A stretch of DNA of 64,000 nt from Micromonospora zamorensis (GCF_900090275.1 NZ_LT607755.1:5518001-5582000); one strand, 5' to 3'; positions 51,939 to 62,591 are shown, numbered from the stretch's first letter. Notes: generated from the letters alone by a model not told the origin. Program-made: numbers and translations.

Positions 51939-51996
51939 TGGATCGCCTTCGCTCGCGACTGCGGGGCTCGCAAACCCGGCTCACTCCTCGCGCTCA
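51939..51996 (-). repeat. Stop-to-start intercistronic repeat, nuoL-nuoM copy
   Basis: 58 nt from the nuoL TGA to the nuoM ATG. It begins TGAGCGCGAGGAGTGAGCC and contains GAGCCCCGCAGTCGCGA, also found in the nuoM-nuoN junction. It ends in a GAAGGCGA Shine-Dalgarno-like sequence. It supplies stop codon, spacer and ribosome-binding site. Confidence 0.75.
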
Positions 51997-53922
51997 CAGC
52001 TTCACCCCTATTACGGCGGCCAGCCCGATCAGCAGCGCGCCGGCCAGCACACCGGCGGCGGCCCGGGGCAACGCCGCTCGGTGCAGCGTGGCCAGCCCCG
52101 CGCCCAGACCGGACGCGGCCCGGCCGCTGCCATCGACCGCGCCGTCCACCACCACCTCGTCGCCGGTGCGCGCTACGCGGGCCAGCGCGCGGACGGGACG
52201 TACGACAAGGGTGTGCTGGACGTCGTCGAGCCGGAACGCGCGGGCGAAGACCGGCCGCAGCGGGCCCAGCGCGACCGCCGGGTCGGCGGTCGGGTCCCGA
52301 CGCCAGCCCAGCGTGACCAGCCCGGCGCCGACCAGCAGCAACGCGAGCGGCAGCAGCATCCCCGGCCCCACGTGGACCAGGCCGTCCTCGGAGCCCGCCA
52401 CCGGCACGGTCGGGAAGCGCAGGCGATCGGCGAACGCCCCGACGAACCCGGCCAGACCGAGCAGCGCGGCCGGCACGGCCAGCAGCAGCACCGGCCAGCG
52501 CAACACCGCCGGCGGGTCGTGCGGGCGGACCAGCGGCAGGCGTGGTGTGCCGAAGAAGGCGCGCAGCAGCAGCCGGCCGGCGTACCAGGCGGTGATCGCC
52601 ACGCCGAGCAGCCCGGCCATCCACACCAGCCAGCCCACCCACGACGGTGCCGGGCCGGTGCCCTCCAACGCGGCGGACTCGGCGACCGTCAACACGCCGT
52701 CCTTGCTCCAGAAACCGGCGAGCGGCGGCACCCCGGCCAGCGCACCCAGGCCCACCACGGTGCACCAGAACGTCACCGGCATGCTGCGCCGCAGCCCGCC
52801 CATCTCCGACATCAGGGTCGTGCCGACCGCGTGGATGACCACGCCGGCGGCGAGGAACAGCAGCGCCTTGAACGCGGCGTGGGTGAGCAGGTGGAACAGC
52901 GCCGCAGACGGGGAGCCGACCGCCAGCGCGCCGGTCATGTAACCCAACTGGGACACCGTCGACCAGGCCAGCACACGCTTGATGTCGTCCTGCGCGGTGG
53001 CGGCGAGCGCACCGAGCAGCAGGGTGATCGCGCCGACCACCCCGAGCACGGTCAGCGTCACCGGCGCGGCCGTGAACAACGGGTAGAGGCGGGCAACGGC
53101 GTACACGCCGGCGGCGACCATCGTGGCGGCGTGGATCAGCGCCGAGATCGGCGTCGGACCGGCCATCGCGTCCGGCAGCCACGTGTGCAGCGGGAACTGC
53201 GCACTCTTGCCGGCGACACCGGCGAGCAGCAGCAGGCCGGCAGCGGTCAACGTCACGCCGGAGTGGTCGTGGGCGAGCACGTCGGCGATCCGGAAGCTGC
53301 CCGTCGACACGCCCAGCAGCGCGATGCCGAGCAGGAACCCGACGTCACCCACCCGGGTCACCAGGAACGCCTTCATCGCGGCGGCCGGCGCGCCGGGCAG
53401 TCGACGGTCGTGGGCGATGAGCAGGTACGAACAGAGGCCCATCACCTCCCAGCCGACCAGCAGCATGATCAGGTCGCCGGCGACCACCACCAGCAGCATC
53501 GCACCGGTGAAGAGGCTGATCTGGGCCGCGTACGGCGGGTAGCGGTGGTCGACGTCGATGTCGTCGTGCGGGCCGCGTCGCAGATAGCCGATCGAGTAGA
53601 CCTGCACCGCCAGGGCGACCGCGGTGACCGCCACGGCGACCAGTGCGGCGGCGCCGTCCAGCCGTACGCCGAGGGTCACCATCAGCCCGCCGACGTCGAC
53701 CCAGGTGGTCGACGTCTCCGTCGGCCCGTCGACGGTCAGCAGCAGCGCGACGGCCAACGCCAGCGCGACGGCCGCACCGCTGACGCCGAGCGCGACGGCC
53801 GCGTTGCGGGCCCGATCGCCGCCGGTCGCGCTGTTGCCCCGTGGGGCCGGTGGCAGCAGCAGGCCGAGCAGGCCGGCGGCCAGCGGGACGGCGGGCAGCA
53901 GCACCCCGATCAGCCCGGTCAC
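51994..53922 (-). CDS. nuoL: NADH-quinone oxidoreductase subunit L-like
   Basis: 642 residues, about 16 helices, with AGKSAQFPLHTWLPDAMAGP and ALIHAATMVAAGVYAVARLY, the core motifs of NuoL, plus the C-terminal lateral helix region. GTG at 53922 overlaps the nuoK stop (GTGA). It is the distal proton pump of complex I. Confidence 0.97.
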   Translation of the reverse strand: MTGLIGVLLPAVPLAAGLLGLLLPPAPRGNSATGGDRARNAAVALGVSGAAVALALAVALLLTVDGPTETSTTWVDVGGLMVTLGVRLDGAAALVAVAVTAVALAVQVYSIGYLRRGPHDDIDVDHRYPPYAAQISLFTGAMLLVVVAGDLIMLLVGWEVMGLCSYLLIAHDRRLPGAPAAAMKAFLVTRVGDVGFLLGIALLGVSTGSFRIADVLAHDHSGVTLTAAGLLLLAGVAGKSAQFPLHTWLPDAMAGPTPISALIHAATMVAAGVYAVARLYPLFTAAPVTLTVLGVVGAITLLLGALAATAQDDIKRVLAWSTVSQLGYMTGALAVGSPSAALFHLLTHAAFKALLFLAAGVVIHAVGTTLMSEMGGLRRSMPVTFWCTVVGLGALAGVPPLAGFWSKDGVLTVAESAALEGTGPAPSWVGWLVWMAGLLGVAITAWYAGRLLLRAFFGTPRLPLVRPHDPPAVLRWPVLLLAVPAALLGLAGFVGAFADRLRFPTVPVAGSEDGLVHVGPGMLLPLALLLVGAGLVTLGWRRDPTADPAVALGPLRPVFARAFRLDDVQHTLVVRPVRALARVARTGDEVVVDGAVDGSGRAASGLGAGLATLHRAALPRAAAGVLAGALLIGLAAVIGVKL

Positions 53923-54281
53923 CGGCGAGCCTCCGTGTCCAGGACGGCCGGCTCTCGCCCGTCGACGGGCTGCGCCGGCTCGGTCAGCGGCACGTCATCC
54001 ACCACGACGGTGGCCCGCAACCGGTAGAGCTGGAGGACGATCGCCAGCCCCACGCCGATCTCGGCGGCGGCGAGGACGATGACGAACAACGCGAAGACCT
54101 GCCCCGAGTGCGGCAGCACGGCGCGGGCGGTGGTGTCCGCGGTGACCAGGATCAGGTTGACCGCGTTGAGCATCAACTCGACCGACATCAGCACCAGCAC
54201 CGCGTTGCGGCGGCGCAACACGCCGTAGACGCCGAGGCCGAACAGCAGCGCGGCGGTGACGTACGGGATGACCGGCCTCAC
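53919..54281 (-). CDS. nuoK: NADH-quinone oxidoreductase subunit K-like
   Basis: 120 residues, three helices. Conserved glutamates lie in LVLMSVELMLNAVNLILV and VIVLAAAEIGVGLAIVLQLY. It is longer than the usual 100 residues because of a polar C-terminal tail of about 25. GTG at 54281 overlaps the nuoJ stop, and its own stop overlaps nuoL. Confidence 0.96.
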   Translation of the reverse strand: MRPVIPYVTAALLFGLGVYGVLRRRNAVLVLMSVELMLNAVNLILVTADTTARAVLPHSGQVFALFVIVLAAAEIGVGLAIVLQLYRLRATVVVDDVPLTEPAQPVDGREPAVLDTEARR

Positions 54282-54844
54282 CGGCGCCCCCCGGGCTCGA
54301 CGTCGACCCGGGCATCCGGTGCTGCCGTGGCGTCGCGTTGCGGGACGGGTCGGCCGATGTCCGGCCGGGACAGCACGATCGCGCCCACCAGCGCGGAGAG
54401 CAGGAGCACGGACAGCACCTCGAACGGCAGCACCCAGGACTGGAAGATCTGCTCCCCCAGCCGCTCGGCGGTGCCCGCGGCGGGAAGCGCGACGCTGCTC
54501 CAGCGGTACGCGTCGACGAGCAGGACGGTCAGCCCGAGCCCGGCGCCGCCACCGATCAGGGCGGCCGGCCAACCGGGCCGGTCCAGGTCGTCGGAGGCAC
54601 CGATCGGGGCCCGGGTAAGCATCACCGCGAACAGCAGCAGGACCACCACCGCGCCCACGTAGATCAACACCTGCACCCAGGCCACCAGCTCGGCGCTGAG
54701 CACCAGGAAGTCACCGGCCAGCGCGCCCAGGCACACCACCAGGTAGAGCCCGGCCCGGACCAGGTGTTTCGTGGTCACCACCAGCACGCCGGCGCCAACC
54801 GCCACCGCGCCGAGGGCGAGCAGCAGCACATCCGCTCCGGTCAC
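54278..54844 (-). CDS. nuoJ: NADH-quinone oxidoreductase subunit J-like
   Basis: 188 residues, five helices; the third, LVAWVQVLIYVGAVVVLLLF, has the kinked pi-bulge pattern YVGA of NuoJ. The GTG at 54844 has AGAGG upstream. The frame extends upstream into nuoI but as unconserved Arg/Pro-rich sequence. The C-terminus is a polar tail. Confidence 0.95.
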   Translation of the reverse strand: MTGADVLLLALGAVAVGAGVLVVTTKHLVRAGLYLVVCLGALAGDFLVLSAELVAWVQVLIYVGAVVVLLLFAVMLTRAPIGASDDLDRPGWPAALIGGGAGLGLTVLLVDAYRWSSVALPAAGTAERLGEQIFQSWVLPFEVLSVLLLSALVGAIVLSRPDIGRPVPQRDATAAPDARVDVEPGGRR

Positions 54845-54869
54845 CGGGCCGCCTCTCCGGCTCGGGCGG

Positions 54870-55478
54870 TCACGACGCGGGGTCCTGGTCGGCGTCGGGG
54901 CGTACCGATGGAGGGGCCGGACGGGCGGCGGCCGCCTTGCGCGCGGCGGCGGTCTCCTCCTTGGCCGGCTCACCGTTCGGGTCGTGCGCGGGCGGCGGCG
55001 GAACCGTGGCCATCCACTGACCCAGGTGGTCCTTGTCGTGCAGCAGGTCCTTGATGTCGTACTCGGCGTACTCGAATTCCGGCGACCAGTAGAGCGCGTC
55101 GAACGGGCAGACCTCGATGCAGATGCCGCAGTACATGCAGAGCGAGAAGTCGATGTCGAACTTGTCGAGCACGTTGCGCTGGCGGGGGCGGGCGGCGCCG
55201 GGCACCGCCACCTCCTCCTTGTGCGAGTCGATGTAGATGCACCAGTCCGGACACTCGCGGGCGCAGAGCATGCAGACCGTGCAGTTCTCCTCGGACAACG
55301 CGATCACGCCACGCGAGCGGGGTGGCAGCTCAGGGGCGACGTCCGGGTACTGCTGGGTGGTCGTCCGGCTGGTCATCGTCTTGAGGGTGACCGCCAACCC
55401 CTTCACCAGGCCCGCGCCGGGCAGGCCACGCGCACCGGTGGCGCTGGCCGGGTCGCCGTGCTCGCTGGGGTCGCTCAT
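54870..55478 (-). CDS. nuoI: NADH-quinone oxidoreductase subunit I-like
   Basis: 202 residues with two 4Fe-4S motifs: Cys66, 69, 72, 76 ([12 protein letters not shown]) and Cys114, 117, 120, 124 ([12 protein letters not shown]). These carry electrons toward cluster N2 in NuoB. The N-terminal 60 residues and the Ala/Pro-rich tail after 150 are variable. I chose ATG 55478 ([10 protein letters not shown]). It is the first gene of the nuoI-J-K-L-M-N run. Confidence 0.96.
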   Translation of the reverse strand: MSDPSEHGDPASATGARGLPGAGLVKGLAVTLKTMTSRTTTQQYPDVAPELPPRSRGVIALSEENCTVCMLCARECPDWCIYIDSHKEEVAVPGAARPRQRNVLDKFDIDFSLCMYCGICIEVCPFDALYWSPEFEYAEYDIKDLLHDKDHLGQWMATVPPPPAHDPNGEPAKEETAAARKAAAARPAPPSVRPDADQDPAS

Positions 55479-55582
55479 GCCGACCATCCTGCCCTGTGGC
55501 CCCGGCGCGCGCGACCACCACCCACAGGTCCAGGGCGGTACCGTGGTCGCGGGGAGAACGAACGCACCTGGAAGGACCTGCC

Positions 55583-56158
55583 ATGACCGCCGCGCTGCAG
55601 AGCGACTACCCGCCCGAGAGCGAGTGGACGACTGACGATCTGGATGCGCTGCCCGAGGATGGCCGCCGCCGGGAACTGCTCGATGGAGTGCTGCTGATGT
55701 CCCCCTCCCCCACCCGCACGCACCAAATCATCGCTGGGCTACTGATGGCCGAGCTGCACGCTGACTGCCCCGAGGGCTACGACGTGACCCAGGGCGTCGA
55801 GGTGCGGATCAACCGCACGCGGTCCTTCATCCCCGACGTGCTGATCACCACGGCCACCGCAGCGGCGCGGGAGCCGTCGAAGTACGAGCCACACGAGGTG
55901 GTCCTTGCCGTCGAGATCGTCTCACCGAGCACCCGCTCCATCGACCGGGTGTTGAAGCCGGCGCTGTACGCCCAGGCAGGGATCCCGTTCTACTGGCGGA
56001 TCGAGACGCAGGGTGGCGCGCTGGAGGTCGTCACCTACCGGATCGACGCGGTGAACGAGGTCTACAGCGAGACGGGGCGGTGGACGAAGTTCGTCGACAC
56101 CGGCGAGCCCTTCCCGATCAACCTGGCGATCAGTCGGATCACGCCCCGGGTCCGCTGA
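55583..56158 (+). CDS. Uma2 family (DUF820) endonuclease-fold protein
   Basis: 191 residues: [20 protein letters not shown] then [11 protein letters not shown]; the core PD-(D/E)xK-like residues are SFIPDVLI and [20 protein letters not shown], with Asp, Glu and Lys in register. Uma2 proteins are numerous in actinobacteria and of unknown role. GGAAGGA lies before ATG 55583. Its 3' end overlaps the convergent SnoaL-like gene by 20 bp. It sits on the opposite strand inside the nuo region. Confidence 0.88.
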   Translation: MTAALQSDYPPESEWTTDDLDALPEDGRRRELLDGVLLMSPSPTRTHQIIAGLLMAELHADCPEGYDVTQGVEVRINRTRSFIPDVLITTATAAAREPSKYEPHEVVLAVEIVSPSTRSIDRVLKPALYAQAGIPFYWRIETQGGALEVVTYRIDAVNEVYSETGRWTKFVDTGEPFPINLAISRITPRVR

Positions 56159-56567
56159 CGCCGGTCGGGGGCAGCATTTCGACTCCGAGTTGTTGGAGCA
56201 GTTGGAACAGCTCGTTGCAGCTCCACACCTCGACGATTCGGCCCGCCGCGTCGAAGCGCAGGAACGTCGCACCGGAGTAGCTGACCACCTGCCCGGTCGG
56301 CGGCACCGGCCCGAACTGCCCGGCGTGCGTGCCGGCCGCCCGCCAGTGCACGGCCACCCGCTCGCCGGCCGCCACCACGTCCACGATCTTGTAGCGCAGG
56401 TCCGGGAAGGCCGCCCGCCGCTCGCGGTGCCAGGCCAGCGTCGCCTCCGGCCCGGTGCCGCCCAGCCCCGGGCAGTCGTCGGCGATCAACTCGTACGCGG
56501 ACTCCTCCCGGCGAGCGTTCCACACGTCGGCGATGAACCGGCGGGCCGCGGCCTCCACATCCGTCAT
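56139..56567 (-). CDS. SnoaL-like/nuclear transport factor 2 fold protein
   Basis: 142 residues; MTDVEAAARRFIADVWNARR, then AVHWRAAGTHAGQFGPVPPT and GRIVEVWSCNELFQLLQQLG. This is the SnoaL-like polyketide cyclase or ketosteroid-isomerase fold. The true substrate is unknown. Convergent with the Uma2 gene, overlapping 20 bp. Confidence 0.85.
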   Translation of the reverse strand: MTDVEAAARRFIADVWNARREESAYELIADDCPGLGGTGPEATLAWHRERRAAFPDLRYKIVDVVAAGERVAVHWRAAGTHAGQFGPVPPTGQVVSYSGATFLRFDAAGRIVEVWSCNELFQLLQQLGVEMLPPTGVSGPGA

Positions 56568-56656
56568 GCCGGCAGGGTAACCGGGTCCACTCCGCGTCGC
56601 TGAGCGGTAGATCCGTAAGGATGGGGTAGAGACACTGACCAGACCGGGAGGGTGAC

Positions 56657-57676
<1,020 letters not shown>

Positions 57677-57685
57677 GCGGCGCTC

Positions 57686-58648
57686 CTACAGGGCGACGCG
57701 GACGGCTGCCGTGAGGACCAGTTGGGCGAGGGACGCTGGCACCAGCACCAGCCAGCAGAGCCGCTGGAGCTGGTCCTCACGCAGCCGGGGGTAGGACACC
57801 CGGAGCCAGATGATCACGAAGGACACGGCGAAGACCTTCAGCAGGGTCCAGAGCCAACCCAACTGGTCGTCCGCGAACGGGCCCTGCCATCCGCCGAGGA
57901 ACAGCACAGTGGTCAGCGCGGCGATCACCACGATGCCGACGTACTCGGCGAGCAGGAAGAACGCGAAACGCAGCCCGGTGTATTCGGTCATGTAACCGAA
58001 GACCAGCTCCGAGTCGGCCACCGGCATGTCGAAGGGCGGCCGGCGAATCTCGGCCACCCCGGCGACGAAGAAGATGATCATCGCGGGCGCCTGCCAGAGC
58101 AGCCACCACGGTTGCCACGCCTCGACGATGCCGGACAGGCTGAGCGTGCCCGCCGCCATCGCCACCGACGCGGCGGCCAGCACCAGCGGCAGCTCGTAAC
58201 CGAGCAGCTGTGCGGCACCCCGCAACCCACCGAGCAGGCTGTATTTGTTGGCCGACGCCCACGCCGACATCAGCACCGCCACCACCCCGACACCGACCAC
58301 GGCCAGCACGAAGAACAAGCCGATGTCCAGAGGTTGCCCGACCAGGTCGTTCGGGCCGAGCGGGATGACCAGCAGCACCAGCAGGTAGGGCACCAGGGCC
58401 ACCACCGGGGCCAGCCGGAACACCGCCCGGTCCGCCTCGCGTGGGGTCACGTCCTCCTTCTGCACGAACTTGACCCCGTCCGCGACCAGCTGGGCCCAAC
58501 CGTGGAAGCCGCCCGCGTACATCGGGCCGAGCCGGCCCTGCATGTGCGCCATCACCTTGTGCTCGGCCTGGCCCACCAGCAACGGCAGGGTGAGGAACGC
58601 GACGAGCACGCCACCCACCCGCAGCACCAGCTCCACCCAGAGCGGCAT
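57686..58648 (-). CDS. nuoH: NADH-quinone oxidoreductase subunit H-like
   Basis: 320 residues, eight helices. ERK-type loop residues appear in AEHKVMAHMQGRLGPMYAGG and the conserved EIRRPPFDMPVADSELVFGY. NuoH forms the quinone-entry part of the membrane arm. Its ATG overlaps the nuoC stop (ATGA), and it is followed 9 nt later by the convergent Xi-GST stop. Confidence 0.97.
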   Translation of the reverse strand: MPLWVELVLRVGGVLVAFLTLPLLVGQAEHKVMAHMQGRLGPMYAGGFHGWAQLVADGVKFVQKEDVTPREADRAVFRLAPVVALVPYLLVLLVIPLGPNDLVGQPLDIGLFFVLAVVGVGVVAVLMSAWASANKYSLLGGLRGAAQLLGYELPLVLAAASVAMAAGTLSLSGIVEAWQPWWLLWQAPAMIIFFVAGVAEIRRPPFDMPVADSELVFGYMTEYTGLRFAFFLLAEYVGIVVIAALTTVLFLGGWQGPFADDQLGWLWTLLKVFAVSFVIIWLRVSYPRLREDQLQRLCWLVLVPASLAQLVLTAAVRVAL

Positions 58649-59487
58649 CAGGTCGTACCCCCATCGTCGTCGGTGCGCTCGGCGCGGGCCGGCGGGTCCG
58701 CGACCGGGCCGGGCGCCGGCTGGTCGGGTGAGCCCGGGCCGGCAGCGGACGCGGGCTGCTCGGGCACGGCCGGTCCGTCGTCGGCCGCGCCAGACCGGGG
58801 AGTACGCGCCGGACGGGCCCCCGGAGCGGGCCGCGCCGGACGGTCACCGGCGGGTCTGGCCGGGGTGCCGCCACGCGGCCCCTCCCCCACACCACCCGCG
58901 CCGGCCGGGGTGGGCGTGGGGCCCCACTCACCCGGAGCCGGAACACCCGGCGGGCGGATCGGTCGACGCCCACCGCCGGCCTCCGACTCGCCCGGTTCCT
59001 TCGCGCCCGGCCAGGGCTTGGCCACCCGGGAAGCGAGCACGAACTCCTTGCGCAGCGGGTGACCCTCGAACTCCGGGGGCAGCAGCAGCGGACGCAGCTC
59101 GCCGTGGCCGGCGAAGTCGATGCCGAACATCTCGTGCGTCTCCCGCTCGTGCCAGGCGGCACCCGGGTAGACGTCCACCACAGAGGCGACAGTGGCCTCG
59201 GCACGCGGCAACCGGGTACGCAGCAGCACACCGTGCCGCAGCCGCGTCGACCAGAGATGCGCCACCACGTCGAAGCCCTCGGCCAACTCGTCGACGGCGG
59301 AGAGCCAGTCGAAGAAGTCGCAGGCCAGCTCGGTGTCGTCGCGGGCCGCGCGAACGGCGACCAGCCAGCTCTCCGGCGGCACGTCGACGGTGGCCCGGGC
59401 GAACCGCTGCCCGCCGGAGACCGACGGGGTCGCCTCGACCGGCGCGAGCAGCGCCACCAGCCGAGCACCGATGGCTTCGGGAGTCAT
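58648..59487 (-). CDS. nuoC: NADH-quinone oxidoreductase subunit C-like with proline-rich tail
   Basis: 279 residues. The first 175 are the 30-kDa subunit domain, with the signature WHERETHEMFGIDFAGHGEL followed by RPLLLPPEFEGHPLRKEF. The last 100 are a Pro/Gly/Ala/Arg-rich disordered tail not normal for NuoC. ATG 59487. NuoC normally pairs with NuoD, and there is no nuoD in the window. Confidence 0.94.
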   Translation of the reverse strand: MTPEAIGARLVALLAPVEATPSVSGGQRFARATVDVPPESWLVAVRAARDDTELACDFFDWLSAVDELAEGFDVVAHLWSTRLRHGVLLRTRLPRAEATVASVVDVYPGAAWHERETHEMFGIDFAGHGELRPLLLPPEFEGHPLRKEFVLASRVAKPWPGAKEPGESEAGGGRRPIRPPGVPAPGEWGPTPTPAGAGGVGEGPRGGTPARPAGDRPARPAPGARPARTPRSGAADDGPAVPEQPASAAGPGSPDQPAPGPVADPPARAERTDDDGGTT

Positions 59488-59593
59488 GCCGCTGATCCTA
59501 GTGCCGACCGGGCCCGGGCCCTGGCCGCCGCCGATGCCAGATGATCTGCCGGCTTTGGGCGCGGCGCAGCCCTCGGCGGGGAAAGATGAGGGC

Positions 59594-60640
59594 GTGCGCG
59601 CTGTGACTGTGAAACCCGGGGTCGCCAACTCGCTGAGCCTCGTCGAGGATCAGCCGGAGCCGGCTGCCGAGGAAGGCTCGGTCCTGGTCGAGGCACTGGC
59701 GGTGGGGATCTGCGGCACCGACCACGAGATCATCGCCGGAGAGTACGGCGAGGCGCCACCGGGGCGGGACCGCCTGGTCATCGGGCACGAGTCACTGGGC
59801 CGGGTGATCGAGGACCCGAGCGGGACCATGCAACCCGGCGACCTGGTGGCCGGCATCGTCCGGCATCCCGACCCGGTCCCCTGCCCCAACTGCGCGGTCG
59901 GCGAGTGGGACATGTGCCGCAACGGCCAGTACACCGAACACGGCATCAAGGCGCTACCCGGGTTCGCCCGTGACCGCTGGCGGATCGAGCCCCAGTTCGC
60001 GGTCGCGCTCGACCCGGCGCTGGCCCAGGTCGGCGTGCTGTTGGAACCGACCACTGTGGTGGCGAAGGCCTGGGACCACATCGAGCGGATCGGGCACCGG
60101 GCCGAGTGGCAGCCGCAGACCGTCCTGGTGACCGGGGCCGGGCCGATCGGGCTGCTGGCCGCGTTGCTCGCCACCCAGCGCGGGCTCACCGTCCACGTGC
60201 TGGACCGGAACACCGACGGGCCGAAGCCGGAGCTGGTCGCCGGGCTCGGCGCCACCTACCACACGGTGCCGGTCAACGACCTGCCCTTCGAGCCGGACGT
60301 GGTGATCGAGTGCACCGGTGCGCCCACCGTGGTCCTCGACGTCATGTGCAAGGCGGGCCCCACCGGGATCGTCTGCCTGGCCGGAGTCTCCAGCGGGGGC
60401 CGGACCATCAACTTCGACGCCGGCGCACTCAACCGGGAGCTGGTGCTGGAGAACAACGTGGTGTTCGGCTCGGTGAACGCCAACCGGCGGCACTGGGACA
60501 TGGCCGCGCAGGCGCTGGCCGGCGCCGACCAGGTCTGGCTCGAGTCGCTGATCACCCGTCGGGTGCCGGTGAACAGGTACGCCGACGCGTACACCCCGGG
60601 GCCGGACGACATCAAGGTGGTGCTGGAGTTCGCGTCCTGA
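59594..60640 (+). CDS. Zinc-dependent glucose 1-dehydrogenase-like enzyme
   Basis: 348 residues, medium-chain dehydrogenase fold. Catalytic zinc residues lie in GICGTDHEI and GHESLG. A structural-zinc-like segment CPNCAVGEWDMC is close to archaeal glucose dehydrogenases. The Rossmann motif is VTGAGPIGLL, and HVLDRNTDGPKPELVAGLGA resembles the Sulfolobus enzyme. NAD(P) specificity is not certain. GTG at 59594 has GAGG upstream. It lies between nuoC and DUF2252 on the opposite strand. Confidence 0.87.
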   Translation: MRAVTVKPGVANSLSLVEDQPEPAAEEGSVLVEALAVGICGTDHEIIAGEYGEAPPGRDRLVIGHESLGRVIEDPSGTMQPGDLVAGIVRHPDPVPCPNCAVGEWDMCRNGQYTEHGIKALPGFARDRWRIEPQFAVALDPALAQVGVLLEPTTVVAKAWDHIERIGHRAEWQPQTVLVTGAGPIGLLAALLATQRGLTVHVLDRNTDGPKPELVAGLGATYHTVPVNDLPFEPDVVIECTGAPTVVLDVMCKAGPTGIVCLAGVSSGGRTINFDAGALNRELVLENNVVFGSVNANRRHWDMAAQALAGADQVWLESLITRRVPVNRYADAYTPGPDDIKVVLEFAS

Positions 60641-60656
60641 GCGACGCCACGCCCGA

Positions 60657-61973
60657 TCAGATGCCCGGCAGCCGGCCGTTGCGGAACAGGTCGACGAAGA
60701 GCTGGTGGTCCTGCCGGGCGCGCACCCCGTACGCGTGGGCGAAGTCCACCAGGTGGGCCACGAAGCCCGGCTCGTCGGCGTCCACCGCCGCGACGATCGC
60801 CTCCTCGGTGGAATAGTCCACCAGGTCGTGACTGGACTCGTCGTCGGCGACCGAGTGCATCCGGGCCACCGCCCGGCCGAGGTCGACGAGCACCCCGGTC
60901 AGCTCCTCCGGCTCGTTCACGTCCGACCAGTCCAGGTCCGCGGCGTACGGGGAGACCTCGGCGACGAGCTGCCCCGCCCCGTCCAGCTCGGTGAAGCCCA
61001 GCCACGGGTCGGCGTGTGCCTGCAACGCGCGCTGCGACTCGGCTGTCCGGTGACCCTGGTGCTGGAAGTAGCCGCGGACCGACTCGTCGGTGACGTACCG
61101 CGCCACCGCCGGCACCTGCGCCTGCTTCATGTAGATCACGACGTCGTTCTCCAGGGCCTGGGTGTGCCCCTCCAGCAGCAGGTTGTACGACGGCAGCCCG
61201 GCCGAGCCGATGCCCACCCCCTTGCGCAGCACCACGTCCTTGATCCGCGCCGCCACCGGCCGAAGCTGCGTCGAAGCGTTCGGCAGGGTGCCCAGGTAGT
61301 CCTGGAAGGCGGCACGCACCCGGTCCCGGGTGGCGTCGTCGATCTCGAAGACCCCGTCGCCGATGGAGAACCGTCGCTCGTAGTTGTCGATGGTGGTCTG
61401 CGCGGCCAGCAGGTCGACGCGGGTGTTGAGCCGGGCCTGCTGAAGCACCCGGCGCAGCACACCGTCGGCGTTCTCCAGGGTGATCGAGCCGATCGCGTCG
61501 TCCCCTCCGGCGGCGATCGCCCGCAGCTCGGTCAGGTACGACCGGGCGAAGCCGGCCACCAGATCGCCGATCGCCGTGTCGGAGAGCGCCTTGCCGTAGC
61601 CGAGCAGCGCCACGCTGGCCGCGAGCCGCCGCAGATCCCAGGTGAACGGCCCGACGTACGCCTCGTCGAAGTCGTTGACGTTGAACACCAGCTGCCCGGA
61701 GGCGTTCATGTAGGTGCCGAAGTTCTCCGCGTGCAGGTCGCCGTGGATCCACACCCGGCTGGTCCGTCCGTCCAGGAACCGGTCGTCGGCGAAGTCGCCG
61801 AGCTGGTCGGCGTAGAACAGCGCCGCGCTGCCCCGGTAGAAGGCGAACGGCGACGCGGCCATCTTGCGAAACTTGCGGCGGAAGGCGGCCGGGTCGACAG
61901 CCATCGACGCGCCGAACTCCTCGGTGAGCACGTCGATGATGTGGGCGGACCGCTGGTCCACGGAATTGCTCAT
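60657..61973 (-). CDS. DUF2252 family protein
   Basis: 438 residues. A kinase-like fold pattern is seen: FYRGSAALFYADQL, WIHGDLHAENFGTY (a catalytic-loop-like HGDxHxxN) and VFNVNDFDEAYVG (a DFD-like metal motif). DUF2252 proteins resemble aminoglycoside-phosphotransferase-fold enzymes, but the substrate is unknown. It is 36 nt downstream of nuoB on the same strand and may be co-transcribed with it. Confidence 0.92.
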   Translation of the reverse strand: MSNSVDQRSAHIIDVLTEEFGASMAVDPAAFRRKFRKMAASPFAFYRGSAALFYADQLGDFADDRFLDGRTSRVWIHGDLHAENFGTYMNASGQLVFNVNDFDEAYVGPFTWDLRRLAASVALLGYGKALSDTAIGDLVAGFARSYLTELRAIAAGGDDAIGSITLENADGVLRRVLQQARLNTRVDLLAAQTTIDNYERRFSIGDGVFEIDDATRDRVRAAFQDYLGTLPNASTQLRPVAARIKDVVLRKGVGIGSAGLPSYNLLLEGHTQALENDVVIYMKQAQVPAVARYVTDESVRGYFQHQGHRTAESQRALQAHADPWLGFTELDGAGQLVAEVSPYAADLDWSDVNEPEELTGVLVDLGRAVARMHSVADDESSHDLVDYSTEEAIVAAVDADEPGFVAHLVDFAHAYGVRARQDHQLFVDLFRNGRLPGI

Positions 61974-62009
61974 AGTGCGCAGGCTAGCCGGGCCCGGCGA
62001 GCACCGGCG

Positions 62010-62591
62010 TCAGCTCGCGGTGGGTGGGCGCACCGGCGCGGCCGTGAGCGAGTCGACCGAGCGTGGCGCGGCGGCCTCGCGGGGCGGGGCGTCCAGCGGC
62101 GCGGCGAGCACATCGCGCTGGGGCACTCCCCCGATGCCGGACTGCTCGGCGGCGATCTTCTCCTGTAGGCGCAGGATGCCGTGCAGCAGCGCCTCCGGGC
62201 GCGGCGGGCAGCCGGGCACGTACACGTCGACGGGGATGAGCTGGTCGACGCCCTTGGTCACCGAGTACGAGTCCCAGTAGGGGCCGCCGCAGTTGGAGCA
62301 CGCGCCGAACGAGATGACATATTTCGGCTCGGGCATCTGATCGTAGAGCCGCTTGATGGCCGGGGCCATCTTGTCGGTCACGGTGCCGGAGACGACCATG
62401 AGGTCGGCCTGCCGGGGGCCGTGCGCGAACGGGATCACGCCTAGCCTGATGAAGTCGTGTCGACCCATGCTGGTGGCGATGAACTCGATCGCGCAGCAGG
62501 CCAGCCCGAAGTTGAAGACCCAGAGCGAGTAGCGGCGCCCCCAGTTCAGCACGAACCGGATCGGCTCACCGAGCACTGCCGGTAGCTGCAC
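62010..62591 (-). CDS. nuoB: NADH-quinone oxidoreductase subunit B-like
   Basis: 193 residues. The N2 cluster ligands Cys32, Cys33, Cys98 and Cys128 are all present ([36 protein letters not shown]). The C-terminal 40 residues are a variable tail. The GTG at 62591 has GGGAGG 6 nt upstream. Upstream lies the divergent ECF sigma gene, not nuoA. Confidence 0.97.
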   Translation of the reverse strand: MQLPAVLGEPIRFVLNWGRRYSLWVFNFGLACCAIEFIATSMGRHDFIRLGVIPFAHGPRQADLMVVSGTVTDKMAPAIKRLYDQMPEPKYVISFGACSNCGGPYWDSYSVTKGVDQLIPVDVYVPGCPPRPEALLHGILRLQEKIAAEQSGIGGVPQRDVLAAPLDAPPREAAAPRSVDSLTAAPVRPPTAS

